Assembly: GCA_910588955.1 (NCBI GenBank)
Contig: CAJURQ010000010.1
Location: forward strand, 1 to 64,000
Source of the DNA: an uncultured Lachnospiraceae bacterium
GTDB lineage: Bacteria > Bacillota > Clostridia > Lachnospirales > Lachnospiraceae
Direction of reading: 5' to 3'
Length of the DNA: 64,000 nt
Shown here: positions 1 through 8,535 of the stretch, piece after piece
Layout of the letters: every line of letters begins with the position of its first letter
How positions within the stretch are numbered: the stretch's first letter is position 1
Position numbers and translations under genes: made by a program
Notes under the pieces: generated by a model
Database searches by the model: none
Seen by the model: only the letters and a program-made list of their open reading frames with translations
Told to the model about the DNA's origin: nothing

Positions 1-78
1 ACTAAGTTCTACATAAGAGGTGTATGGGTAGAATTTAAAATTATAATTCACAATTTGAAAAAATATCCGCAGTTTTAC

Positions 79-107
79 TTGACGTTTTCCTATTAATTAT
101 ATATAAT
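79..107 (+). promoter_or_regulatory. Promoter of the rpmH-rnpA operon
   Basis: A -35 element TTGACG (79-84) and a perfect -10 element TATAAT (102-107) are separated by exactly 17 bases. Transcription would begin near 113-115, giving a leader of about 75 bases before rpmH. The upstream 1-78 is AT-rich and is probably part of the dnaA-rpmH intergenic origin region, but I see no consensus DnaA box in it. Confidence 0.8.
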
Positions 108-188
108 CAACATGTTGTTTTCCAAAAATTGATAACATTAGGTTTACCTTATAAAATAAGTAAGGTTTGGAGAAGGAGGTGCAATGGG

Positions 189-323
189 ATGAAGATGACG
201 TTTCAGCCTAAAAAAAGGCATAGAGCTAAGGTTCACGGTTTCCGTAAGAGAATGAGTACTAAAGGCGGAAGAAAAGTCTTAGCTGCAAGACGCGCAAAAG
301 GAAGAAAGAGATTATCAGCATAG
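189..323 (+). CDS. rpmH: 50S ribosomal protein L34
   Basis: bL34, a very basic protein of the large ribosomal subunit that binds 23S rRNA. The product is 44 residues, the usual family size, and carries the conserved TFQP start, HGFRKRM centre and GRKRLSA end. The start at 189 is chosen because a perfect AAGGAGGT ribosome binding site lies at 173-180, eight bases upstream; an in-frame ATG at 195 would shorten the conserved N-terminus. It is the first gene of the origin-proximal operon and is followed at once by rnpA, the usual bacterial pairing. Identification is secure. Confidence 0.97.
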   Translation: MKMTFQPKKRHRAKVHGFRKRMSTKGGRKVLAARRAKGRKRLSA

Positions 324-371
324 ACCGCATTTATGTGGTCTATTTTTCTAATTACTGAGAAAGGCAGAAAA

Positions 372-734
372 ATGGTATTTTCTGAATCCTTGAAAAAAAA
401 TCAGGATTTCCGGAATGTTTATGAGAACGGAAAAAGTTACGCTGACAAATATCTGGTAATGTATGTATTGGAAAACAACAAGAACATAAACAGACTGGGA
501 ATTTCCGCCAGCAAGAAAGTGGGAAACAGCGTAGTGAGGCACCGCTTTGCAAGACTGGTGAGAGAGAGTTACCGGCTACACGAAAATATATTTAATAGTG
601 GTTTAGATATAGTAGTCGTTGCGAGAAAGAGTGCGGCATCGGTTGGTTTTTCCGAGATCGAAAGCGCATTATTACATCTTTCAAAGCTTCATCATATCAT
701 TAAAATTTATTTTTATGACGATGAGGAAAAGTAA
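372..734 (+). CDS. rnpA: Ribonuclease P protein component
   Basis: Small basic protein subunit of RNase P, which helps the RNA subunit remove 5' leaders from pre-tRNAs in the cytoplasm. The 120-residue product matches the family length and contains the signature RLGISASKKVGNSVVRHRFARLVRES (given here as RLGISASKKVGN followed by RHRFARLVRES, about residues 41-67). The ATG at 372 is preferred over an upstream in-frame start because the family begins just before the SL-K-N-DF motif and GAAAGG lies upstream. It is in an operon with rpmH and followed by yidD and yidC, the standard order beside bacterial origins. Confidence 0.95.
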   Translation: MVFSESLKKNQDFRNVYENGKSYADKYLVMYVLENNKNINRLGISASKKVGNSVVRHRFARLVRESYRLHENIFNSGLDIVVVARKSAASVGFSEIESALLHLSKLHHIIKIYFYDDEEK

Positions 735-777
735 CTAGTTTAGTGCAGAAGGTACTGAACAGTTACGGTTAGAATTT

Positions 778-990
778 ATGATGAAAAAAGTTATGATCCG
801 TTTTATCAAATTCTATAGAAAATATATTTCTCCAATGAAGCGCACGAAATGTCCTTATATTCCTACCTGTTCGGAATACGGGTTGGAGGCTGTGGAAAAA
901 TACGGCGCTTTAAAGGGTGGTCTTCTCGCTCTTTGGAGAATATGCAGATGTAATCCTTTTTCAAAAGGTGGTTATGATCCTGTTCCTTAA
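778..990 (+). CDS. yidD: Membrane protein insertion efficiency factor YidD
   Basis: A 70-residue protein of the YidD/Hcp family, a peripheral membrane protein thought to assist YidC-dependent insertion. It shows the family signatures YRKYISP near residue 14, CPYIPTCSEY (residues 25-34) and RCNPF-KGGYDPVP at the C-terminus. The gene sits between rnpA and yidC, the classical position. Two consecutive ATGs (778, 781) could serve as start and neither has a strong ribosome binding site. Translation may therefore depend on the upstream message; this is inference. Confidence 0.93.
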   Translation: MMKKVMIRFIKFYRKYISPMKRTKCPYIPTCSEYGLEAVEKYGALKGGLLALWRICRCNPFSKGGYDPVP

Positions 991-1031
991 TAATAAGGAA
1001 GAGACAATTTTTTGTAAGGAGGTAAGTCATT

Positions 1032-2336
1032 TTGTCACATATTTTGTTGACTCAGGATACAGGTATCATTTTAGGACCTGTGGCGAAGCTGCTGGGTTAT
1101 ATTATGGAAGGCATCTTCTTTGTGATAGACAAAATTGGCATTCCAAATATAGGACTTGCCATCATTTTGTTCACGATCGTTATTTATCTGCTGCTGATGC
1201 CTCTCACGATCAAACAGCAAAAGTTTTCAAAGTTACAGGTAAAAATGAATCCTGAGTTACAGGCGATTCAGAAAAAGTATAAGAATAAAAAAGATAACGA
1301 CTCCATGATGGCTATGAACATGGAGACGCAGGCAGTTTACGCAAAGTACGGTGTATCTCCTTCGGGAAGCTGTGTACAGCTCTTGATCCAGATGCCTATT
1401 TTGCTGGCGCTCTACCGTGTGATCGGCAAGATTCCCGCCTATGTCGGAAAAGTGAAAGATGCCTTTTTCCCGCTGGTGGACAAACTGATTGCCGAGCAGG
1501 GAAGTGTGGAGTTTCTGCAGACTTTCAGAAATGCCAACATGTACGCGAAGCAGTTTGAAAATGAAAATTTTGTGGGCGGTGTCACCTCTTATGTGCAGAA
1601 TACGTTTGTTGACGTGTTGAACACGGCGTCCAGCGCAGAGTGGGCGAGCTTAAAGGATCATTTTTCAAACCTTTCCTCGGATATTGATCATACGCTGTCA
1701 TTGCTTGACCAGTACAATAACTTTTTAGGTTTGAGTATGTCAAACTCTCCCGCCTTTACTTTCAGTGAGGCGAGAGCGGCTGGTTCTGTATTGATGATGA
1801 TTGCCGCTTTTTCAATTCCGGTTTTGGCTGCGGCGACACAGTGGATCAACGTAAAGCTGATGCCCCAGCAGGATACCAGTACGGACAATGAGCAGCAGAA
1901 TACCATGATGCAGTCCATGAAGACAATGAATATGATTATGCCGATCATGTCTGCGGTTTTCTGTTATACACTTCCTGCAGGTATGGGACTTTACTGGGTG
2001 GCAGGTGCGGTAGTGAGAAGTATCCAGCAGATTCTCATTAATAAACATATTGACAAGATGGATCTGGATGAAGTTATTAAGAAAAACGAGGATAAAGCCA
2101 AGAAGAAAATGGAAAAAGCCGGACAGAAAGCGGATAAGATGGCGGCTTATGCAAGCATGAATACAAAAAATGCAGGTATGGCGTCGAAGGCTTCCATATC
2201 CTCCAAGATGACTCAGGAAGAAAAGGAAGAACTTGTCAGAAAATCGACAGAGTATTATAGCAAGAATGCGAAGCCGGGCAGCATGATGGCTAAGGCAAAT
2301 ATGGTGAAACAGTATAACGAGAAAAACAACAAATAA
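1032..2336 (+). CDS. yidC: Membrane protein insertase YidC (Oxa1/Alb3 family)
   Basis: Integral membrane insertase/chaperone of 434 residues. The N-terminal third has the hydrophobic segment GLAIILFTIVIYLLLMPLT and the family motif around PSGSCVQLLIQMPILLALYRVI (read in two parts: PSGSCVQLL and IQMPILLALYR). Further membrane segments lie near residues 250-270 and 300-335. The tail after about residue 345 is highly charged, rich in Lys and Glu, as in Gram-positive YidC proteins. No lipobox is evident. The start is TTG at 1032, supported by a perfect AAGGAGGT at 1016-1023, eight bases upstream. It follows yidD and precedes jag, as in many Firmicutes. Confidence 0.95.
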   Translation: MSHILLTQDTGIILGPVAKLLGYIMEGIFFVIDKIGIPNIGLAIILFTIVIYLLLMPLTIKQQKFSKLQVKMNPELQAIQKKYKNKKDNDSMMAMNMETQAVYAKYGVSPSGSCVQLLIQMPILLALYRVIGKIPAYVGKVKDAFFPLVDKLIAEQGSVEFLQTFRNANMYAKQFENENFVGGVTSYVQNTFVDVLNTASSAEWASLKDHFSNLSSDIDHTLSLLDQYNNFLGLSMSNSPAFTFSEARAAGSVLMMIAAFSIPVLAAATQWINVKLMPQQDTSTDNEQQNTMMQSMKTMNMIMPIMSAVFCYTLPAGMGLYWVAGAVVRSIQQILINKHIDKMDLDEVIKKNEDKAKKKMEKAGQKADKMAAYASMNTKNAGMASKASISSKMTQEEKEELVRKSTEYYSKNAKPGSMMAKANMVKQYNEKNNK

Positions 2337-2352
2337 AATAGGGGGTAAAAAG

Positions 2353-3054
2353 ATGGACTATATTGAAATATCCGCAAAAACCATTGATGATGCGATCACG
2401 GAAGCGTGTCAGAAATTTACTGTAACCAGCGATAAGTTGGAATATGAAGTAATTGACGAGGGAAAAACCGGATTACTCGGTATCGGTGCAAGACCCGCTG
2501 TTATTAAGGTGAGAGTAAAATCTTCTGTGGAAGACACAGCAAAAGATTTTTTGAATGATGTTTTTGCAGCGATGAACCTTACCGTAGTTTCAAATGTCAC
2601 CTATAACGAAGAAGAAAGTTCCATGGATATCGAACTTTCCGGAGATGAGATGGGTATTCTGATCGGCAAGAGAGGGCAGACGCTGGATTCTTTGCAGTAT
2701 CTTGTTTCTCTTGTAGTGAATAAGGATACGGAGAATTATATCAGAGTTAAGGTTGATACAGAAAATTATCGCAAGAGAAGAAAAGAGACATTGGAAAATC
2801 TTGCTAAGAATATTTCTTATAAGGTAAAGAGGACAAAGAGACCTGTTTCTCTTGAGCCTATGAATCCCTATGAGAGAAGAATCATTCATTCCGCTCTCCA
2901 GAATGATAAATATGTGACGACTTACAGTGAAGGTGACGAGCCTTTCCGTCATGTGGTTGTGGTTCTAAAGAAGTATGAGAGAAGCGAGAAGAGATACGAA
3001 AAGAGTTATGAAAAGAATTACGAGAAGAGCTATGAAGATAGGTCTGAGGAGTAA
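2353..3054 (+). CDS. khpB: RNA-binding protein Jag/KhpB (Jag-N, KH and R3H domains)
   Basis: A 233-residue RNA-binding protein. The N-terminal Jag domain (about 1-50) contains GKTGLLGIGARPA. A KH domain with GILIGKRGQTLDSLQYL (from about residue 100) and an R3H domain with NPYERRIIHSAL (about 172-183) follow. The extreme C-terminus after residue 205 is a low-complexity charged tail with repeated YEKS/YEKN units. The protein is known in other Firmicutes as a partner of KhpA affecting cell elongation and sporulation. It starts 16 bases after yidC with a good GGGGG-type binding site and ends the operon, as a terminator follows at 3075. Confidence 0.94.
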   Translation: MDYIEISAKTIDDAITEACQKFTVTSDKLEYEVIDEGKTGLLGIGARPAVIKVRVKSSVEDTAKDFLNDVFAAMNLTVVSNVTYNEEESSMDIELSGDEMGILIGKRGQTLDSLQYLVSLVVNKDTENYIRVKVDTENYRKRRKETLENLAKNISYKVKRTKRPVSLEPMNPYERRIIHSALQNDKYVTTYSEGDEPFRHVVVVLKKYERSEKRYEKSYEKNYEKSYEDRSEE

Positions 3055-3074
3055 ATAAAAGTAAAATATTTGAG

Positions 3075-3106
3075 AACCGGCGGGTAAATGTACCTGCCGG
3101 TTTTTG
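3075..3106 (+). terminator. Intrinsic terminator after khpB
   Basis: An 11-bp stem, 3076-3086 with 3091-3101, containing one G-T pair and a 4-base loop, is followed by a run of five T. It closes the rpmH-to-khpB transcript. Confidence 0.88.
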
Positions 3107-3237
3107 TCATAGTGGATTTTTTGCGGAGTATGTAGTAAAATTGAATAACTGTAGAAAATCAAATAATGTGGATACATTTAAAAATAGTATTTAGAAAATA
3201 TAGGATAACTTTAAGGCATTTTAATATGGAGGCAGCC

Positions 3238-4689
3238 ATGAAAACAGATACGATTGCCGCGATCGCAACCGCCATTTCTGATTCCGGAATTGGAATTATC
3301 CGGGTAAGTGGTGAAGATGCGATTCCGGTTGTCCATAAAATATATCGCAATAAAAAAAATGAGAAAAATCTTTCTGATTATCAGTCTCATACAATTCATT
3401 ATGGTTTTATCGTGGAAAACAACGAAAATTTGATAGATGAGGTGATGGTTTCTGTAATGAAAGCGCCCCACAGTTACACGACGGAGGATACGGTTGAGAT
3501 TAACTGTCACGGCGGTGCGTTGATGATGAAGAAAATTCTTATGACAGTAATCGAAGCGGGTGCCAGATTGGCAGAGCCGGGAGAGTTTACGAAGCGCGCT
3601 TTTTTGAATGGAAGAATGGATCTTTCGAGGGCGGAAGCGGTCATGGATATGATTCACGCAAAAAATCAGTTTGCCCTTCGATCTTCTGTCAGGCAGCTTC
3701 GAGGAGCGGTCTTTGATAAGATTAAAGAACTTCGGGAAAAGATTTTATATGAGATTGCTTTTATTGAATCGGCTTTGGATGACCCGGAACATATCAGTTT
3801 GGACGGGTATATGGAAAAACTGTCGGATCAGGTTTCTTATCTTACGGGAGAACTGAAAAAACTTTTGGATTCCGCGGATGACGGAAAGATGTTAAAAGAG
3901 GGAATCCGTACAGTGATTGTCGGCAAGCCGAATGTGGGAAAATCTTCCCTTTTGAATTTGCTTGTGGGACAAGACCGTGCTATTGTTACGGATATTGCGG
4001 GGACGACTAGGGATACTCTTGAGGAAACCGTTAATTTGGGAGAGTTCACGCTAAATATTATAGATACCGCTGGCATCAGAGATACGGAGGATGTTGTGGA
4101 AAAGATAGGTGTGGAGAAAGCTAAGACTATTTCTAAAGATGCGGATTTGATTTTGTATGTGATGGATTCCTCTGTTCCTTTGGATGAAAATGATGCGGAT
4201 ATCGTTCGTATGATAAAAGGTAAGAAGACGATTATTCTTTTAAATAAATCGGATTTGGATGAGGTGGTTGACAAGTCTTCTGTCGACGCCCTGTTCTCAA
4301 ATATCTGCGGAGAGGATTGCGGCGTATATGAAGTTTCGGAAACAGAGGAAGAAAAATTAGAAGATGAAAATATATGTATGATCAAAATTTCCGCAAGAAA
4401 AAATGACGGGTTGGACTTGCTTGTGGATTTGATTAAGAAACTGTTTTTTCACGGGCAGATCTCTTATGATGACGAGGTTTGTATCACCAGTTCCCGTCAT
4501 AAGGAAGCGCTTTTGGAGGCGCTTGAAAGTATGAATCAGGTTCGGGTCAGTCTGGAAAATGATATGCCGGAAGATTTTTATTCGATTGACTTGATGAACG
4601 CCTACACTTCCCTCGGAAGGATTATTGGGGAGGAAGTTGAGGACGATCTGGTGAATGAGATATTTTCTAAATTTTGTATGGGGAAGTAG
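3238..4689 (+). CDS. mnmE: tRNA-5-carboxymethylaminomethyl-2-thiouridine GTPase MnmE
   Basis: GTPase that, with MnmG, adds the (carboxymethyl)aminomethyl group at U34 of certain tRNAs. The 483-residue product has the folate-binding N-terminal domain (DTIAAIATA, GEFTKRAF), an inserted Ras-like G domain with GKPNVGKSSLL (about 229), AGTTRDT, DTAGIRDTED and NKSD, and the family C-terminus FCMGK with the functional cysteine. The ATG at 3238 is preferred to an upstream in-frame TTG or ATG because GGAGG lies at 3228-3232 and the family starts with this DTIAAIAT region. mnmG follows eight to fourteen bases downstream, so the two partner subunits are co-transcribed. Confidence 0.97.
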   Translation: MKTDTIAAIATAISDSGIGIIRVSGEDAIPVVHKIYRNKKNEKNLSDYQSHTIHYGFIVENNENLIDEVMVSVMKAPHSYTTEDTVEINCHGGALMMKKILMTVIEAGARLAEPGEFTKRAFLNGRMDLSRAEAVMDMIHAKNQFALRSSVRQLRGAVFDKIKELREKILYEIAFIESALDDPEHISLDGYMEKLSDQVSYLTGELKKLLDSADDGKMLKEGIRTVIVGKPNVGKSSLLNLLVGQDRAIVTDIAGTTRDTLEETVNLGEFTLNIIDTAGIRDTEDVVEKIGVEKAKTISKDADLILYVMDSSVPLDENDADIVRMIKGKKTIILLNKSDLDEVVDKSSVDALFSNICGEDCGVYEVSETEEEKLEDENICMIKISARKNDGLDLLVDLIKKLFFHGQISYDDEVCITSSRHKEALLEALESMNQVRVSLENDMPEDFYSIDLMNAYTSLGRIIGEEVEDDLVNEIFSKFCMGK

Positions 4690-4703
4690 GAGTTTGATTG
4701 GGT

Positions 4704-6623
4704 ATGAATGAGTTGAGGGAAAAAGTTGATGTGTGCGTAGTCGGTGCGGGACATGCGGGATGTGAGGCGGCTCTTGCATGCGCACGGCTTGGTTTTGAAA
4801 CTGTGATTTTTACGGTCAGTGTGGACAGTATCGCTCTTATGCCGTGTAATCCGAATGTGGGAGGAACTTCCAAAGGGCATCTGGTGAGGGAGATCGACGC
4901 GCTTGGCGGAGAGATGGGAAAAAATATTGATAAAACTTTTATCCAGTCTAAGATGTTAAACAGATCAAAGGGTCCGGCGGTGCATTCCCTCAGAGCGCAG
5001 GCGGATAAGGCGGAGTATTCCCGATCTATGCGCAAGGTTTTGGAAAATCAGGATCATTTGACAATCAAGCAGGCGGAAGTCTGCGAACTTCTGGTGGAGA
5101 GAAACGAACAGTCTTCCTCCGATATTGCAGATCGAAAAATTGTGGGATTGAAAACTTTCACGGGAACGGTTTATGAATGTAAAGCGGTTATTTTATGTAC
5201 CGGCACTTATCTGAAAGCAAGGTGTCTATGCGGGGAGGCGATCACCTACACAGGACCGAATGGTCTGCAGGCGGCGAATCATTTGACGGATTCTCTTTTA
5301 GAGCTGGGAATTGAAATGCGCCGTTTTAAGACAGGCACACCGGCAAGAATGGACAGGCGTTCTCTCGATTTTGATAAAATGGAAGAGCAGTTCGGGGATG
5401 AGAGAGTTATTCCTTTTTCTTTTTCCACGGATCCGGATGAAGTACAGATTGACCAAATATCCTGTTATCTGACTTACACTAACGAACAGACTCATGATAT
5501 CATCAGGGCGAATCTTGACAGATCTCCTATTTATGCGGGTGTGATCGAGGGAACGGGACCGAGGTACTGTCCTTCTATTGAAGATAAGGTTGTTAAGTTT
5601 GCGGATAAGGACAGGCATCAGGTTTTTATTGAACCTGAAGGACTTCACACCAACGAAATGTATGTGAGCGGTATGTCCTCCTCACTTCCTGAGGACGTGC
5701 AGCTTGCCATGTATCGCACAGTGCCGGGGTTGGAGCATTGTAAGATGGTGAGAAACGCTTATGCCATAGAGTACGACTGTATTGATCCGAAACAGCTTTA
5801 TCCGACATTGGAGTTTAAGAGTATCAGAGGGCTTTTTAGCGGTGGGCAGTTTAACGGCAGCAGCGGTTATGAGGAGGCGGCGGCGCAGGGTCTGATAGCC
5901 GGTATCAATGTATCGCTTTTTCTTCGTGGAAAGGAACAGATTGTTTTGGATCGTTCTCAGGCATATATTGGCGTCCTGATTGATGATCTGGTGACAAAGG
6001 AAAATTTTGAGCCTTATCGGATGATGACCTCCAGAGCAGAGTATCGTCTTCTGCTCCGGCAGGACAATGCGGATCTGCGTCTGCGTCAGATTGGTTATGA
6101 AGTTGGACTCGTTTCAAAAGAACTTTATGAGGCGACAGTACATAAGAAAGGACAGATTGACGCGGAAGTGACGCGTCTGAAAAATACGATTGTGGGTGCG
6201 TCCAAAAATATACAGGAATTTTTGACGGCACATGATAGCGCACCCTTAAAGACGGGCGTTACACTGGCTGAGTTGATCTGCCGCCCGGAACTGAATTATG
6301 AAACAATCGCCGGCATCGATCCGGAAAGAACGTCTCTTCCTGAGGATGTAGCAGAGCAGGTAGAGATTGAGATTAAGTATGAGGGGTATATTGAGAGACA
6401 GTTAAAACAAGTGGAGCATTATAAAAAGATGGAAAAGAAAAAGATTCCCGCTGATCTGGATTACAATGAGGTGGGAAGTCTGCGACTGGAGGCGAGACAG
6501 AAACTGATCGCATATAAGCCCGTTTCTGTGGGACAGGCTTCGAGAATTTCCGGGGTGTCGCCTGCGGATATTTCTGTGTTGTTGGTGTATCTTGAAAATT
6601 ATAGTAGAAGAAAGAATTTTTAA
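4704..6623 (+). CDS. mnmG: tRNA uridine-5-carboxymethylaminomethyl modification enzyme MnmG (GidA)
   Basis: FAD- and NADH-dependent partner of MnmE in wobble-uridine modification. The protein (639 residues) opens with a dinucleotide fold VVGAGHAGCEAA, then NPNVGGTSKGHLVREIDALGG, AQADKAEYS and GTPARMDRRS, and has the C-terminal SRISGVSPADISVLL region, all typical. Start choice is ambiguous: AGGAG (4688-4692) overlaps the stop of mnmE and is 5 bases from TTG 4698 and 11 from ATG 4704. I use ATG, but the product differs by only two residues. It forms an operon with mnmE, and rsmG follows, the classic gidA-gidB pairing. Confidence 0.96.
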   Translation: MNELREKVDVCVVGAGHAGCEAALACARLGFETVIFTVSVDSIALMPCNPNVGGTSKGHLVREIDALGGEMGKNIDKTFIQSKMLNRSKGPAVHSLRAQADKAEYSRSMRKVLENQDHLTIKQAEVCELLVERNEQSSSDIADRKIVGLKTFTGTVYECKAVILCTGTYLKARCLCGEAITYTGPNGLQAANHLTDSLLELGIEMRRFKTGTPARMDRRSLDFDKMEEQFGDERVIPFSFSTDPDEVQIDQISCYLTYTNEQTHDIIRANLDRSPIYAGVIEGTGPRYCPSIEDKVVKFADKDRHQVFIEPEGLHTNEMYVSGMSSSLPEDVQLAMYRTVPGLEHCKMVRNAYAIEYDCIDPKQLYPTLEFKSIRGLFSGGQFNGSSGYEEAAAQGLIAGINVSLFLRGKEQIVLDRSQAYIGVLIDDLVTKENFEPYRMMTSRAEYRLLLRQDNADLRLRQIGYEVGLVSKELYEATVHKKGQIDAEVTRLKNTIVGASKNIQEFLTAHDSAPLKTGVTLAELICRPELNYETIAGIDPERTSLPEDVAEQVEIEIKYEGYIERQLKQVEHYKKMEKKKIPADLDYNEVGSLRLEARQKLIAYKPVSVGQASRISGVSPADISVLLVYLENYSRRKNF

Positions 6624-6657
6624 AAAAAAAGTATATAAGAAATAAAGGGGTAAAGTT

Positions 6658-7404
6658 TTGAAAAAAGAAAGTTTAATACAATTTGTAGATGATTTGAAAG
6701 AGTTACATATTTCTTTATCAGATGTGCAGCTCGATCAATTTCTCACATATTATGAGATGTTGGTGGAAAAAAATAAGGTGATGAATCTGACGGCGATTAC
6801 GGAATTTGATGAGGTGATGAAGAAGCATTTTGTTGACAGTCTTTCTCTGGTGAAGGTCTGTGAATTGAGTGGAAATCTTTCTGTGATTGATGTGGGAACG
6901 GGTGCGGGATTTCCGGGTATACCTCTTAAAATTGCTTTTCCGGATTTGAGGTTGATGCTTTTGGATTCTTTGCAGAAACGAGTAGGATTTTTGCAGGAAG
7001 TGATTGCAAAATTAAATTTGCAAAATGCGGAGGCAATTCACGGCAGGGCGGAAGATTTTGCCAAGCCGGGACAGCTTAGGGAAAGTTTCGATCTCTGTGT
7101 TTCCAGAGCGGTAGCAAATTTGTCTACTTTATCGGAGTATTGTCTTCCTTATGTCAAGGTAGGCGGAAAATTTATTTCCTATAAATCTGATAAGGTTAAT
7201 ATGGAAATAGAGGGAAACAGGACAGAGATTGAGGAGGCGGAACACGCGATTTCTGTTTTGGGAGGAAAGCTGACAGAGCAGAGAGAGTTTACCCTCCCTT
7301 ACTCTTACATTTACAGGAATTTAATTGTGGTAGAAAAAAACCGCCCTACCCCGAAGCAATATCCTCGGAAGGCAGGGACGGCAGCTAAAAAGCCCATTAT
7401 ATAA
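6658..7404 (+). CDS. rsmG: 16S rRNA (guanine-527-N7)-methyltransferase RsmG (GidB)
   Basis: SAM-dependent methyltransferase that makes m7G527 in 16S rRNA; loss of it is associated with streptomycin resistance in other bacteria. The 248-residue protein contains NLTAITEFDEVMKKHFVDSL (about residues 40-59), the SAM-binding DVGTGAGFPGIPLKI (about 78), the RVGFLQEV region and SRAVANLSTL. The start codon is TTG at 6658 with AAAGGGG at 6644-6650. It follows mnmG by 34 bases and converges on the hydrolase gene at 7438; no convincing terminator separates them. Confidence 0.95.
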   Translation: MKKESLIQFVDDLKELHISLSDVQLDQFLTYYEMLVEKNKVMNLTAITEFDEVMKKHFVDSLSLVKVCELSGNLSVIDVGTGAGFPGIPLKIAFPDLRLMLLDSLQKRVGFLQEVIAKLNLQNAEAIHGRAEDFAKPGQLRESFDLCVSRAVANLSTLSEYCLPYVKVGGKFISYKSDKVNMEIEGNRTEIEEAEHAISVLGGKLTEQREFTLPYSYIYRNLIVVEKNRPTPKQYPRKAGTAAKKPII

Positions 7405-7437
7405 AAACTGGAATCTGGTGCATTGTTAATCGATTTC

Positions 7438-8382
7438 TTATAGGAACATGCGCAGCTGTTCCAGCATTTCATCAGGCGCTTCCATCTGAGGAAGATGTCT
7501 TGTGTTGGGAATATAAGCGTCTTCGATAGAAGCATTATAGTATTTATAGTTTTCAATCACAGTTTTTATTTCTTTTTCCTTTTCTCCGCCAATCATAAGA
7601 ATGCTATTGTTGATTTCCTTTAATTCACTGAGAATATTCATATTCATGTATTTGCCCGCATAACTGGCAAACGCGTATTTGGAATTGTACCCTCCGAGGT
7701 GGGCGGCTTCAAGATAATTGTAAATGTATTTCTCCCTGACTTCCTCGGGATTATAAAAGTAGGACTGATAAAAAGCTTTTTCAATGCCGGGTCTGCTGGA
7801 GAGGAGATGATAAATAAATGTACCAATCACAGGTGATTCGATGAGCAGCTTAAACAGACTTGTCTGTTTAGAAGGTATCTGGTTCTGCAGATAAAGATTC
7901 TGCGGATTGATACATACGATCTTATTAAAAATGTCTGGATAATTGTGACATGCCATAATCACAAAGGGTACGGATTCTCCCGTTACCACAACGGATGTTT
8001 TTCTTCCGATTACATTTTTAATAAAATCTGTGATGAGCTGCTCATACAAATTATTGGTGTAAGTCATTGCCGGCTTATCTGTCATGCCATATCCTAAAAG
8101 ATCCAGAGAATATATTTCATGCTTTTCTGTCAGATTGTTAATCAGTCGGTGATATTCATAATTGGAACTTCCTACCGTCAAATCGTGAATTAGGAGAAGG
8201 GGGCTGCCGTTTCCCTTTTTCTGATATCTGATTTTTCCAAAGCGCCATTCATAAAAGTAATTCTCCGAATTGCTGAGAAGATCCTTGACTGTACAGAGAG
8301 ATGTATGTATTCTGTTGATACCATGGATGGCAGCGATGGAAGTCCCTGCCAATATAATTGCTGTGGTAAGTTTTTTATGCAT
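7438..8382 (-). CDS. Alpha/beta-fold hydrolase with N-terminal membrane anchor
   Basis: A 314-residue protein of the alpha/beta hydrolase superfamily. Residues 4-23 form a hydrophobic segment, so it is probably anchored or secreted. The oxyanion-type LLLIHDLTVGSS motif (about 62-73), the LLGYGMTDKP motif (about 95-104) and a late histidine in NTRHLPQMEAP (His296) fit the fold. The nucleophile elbow reads GESVP (Ser137) rather than G-x-S-x-G, and the position of the acid residue reads GGEKEKE. The ATG at 8382 is chosen for its GGAAGG binding site; a longer reading to 8472 lacks one. It diverges from the histidine kinase at 8536. Substrate unknown. Confidence 0.8.
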   Translation of the reverse strand: MHKKLTTAIILAGTSIAAIHGINRIHTSLCTVKDLLSNSENYFYEWRFGKIRYQKKGNGSPLLLIHDLTVGSSNYEYHRLINNLTEKHEIYSLDLLGYGMTDKPAMTYTNNLYEQLITDFIKNVIGRKTSVVVTGESVPFVIMACHNYPDIFNKIVCINPQNLYLQNQIPSKQTSLFKLLIESPVIGTFIYHLLSSRPGIEKAFYQSYFYNPEEVREKYIYNYLEAAHLGGYNSKYAFASYAGKYMNMNILSELKEINNSILMIGGEKEKEIKTVIENYKYYNASIEDAYIPNTRHLPQMEAPDEMLEQLRMFL

Positions 8383-8535
8383 ATCATTGCTTTCCTTCCA
8401 TATTTTTAACTTATGTATAAAGTATAACATTTTTTCTATTTCATTTCTATAAATATTCTTTTCTTGAACCAAATTTTAGTATATAATAACCAAAAGGAAA
8501 ATTTGTGTTTTTGGGGTAGTAAGCAATATTGAAAA

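Noticed and set aside
1..78. DnaA-box cluster or oriC core
   Set aside because: No TTATNCACA-type 9-mer was seen; the origin proper is probably to the left of the window.
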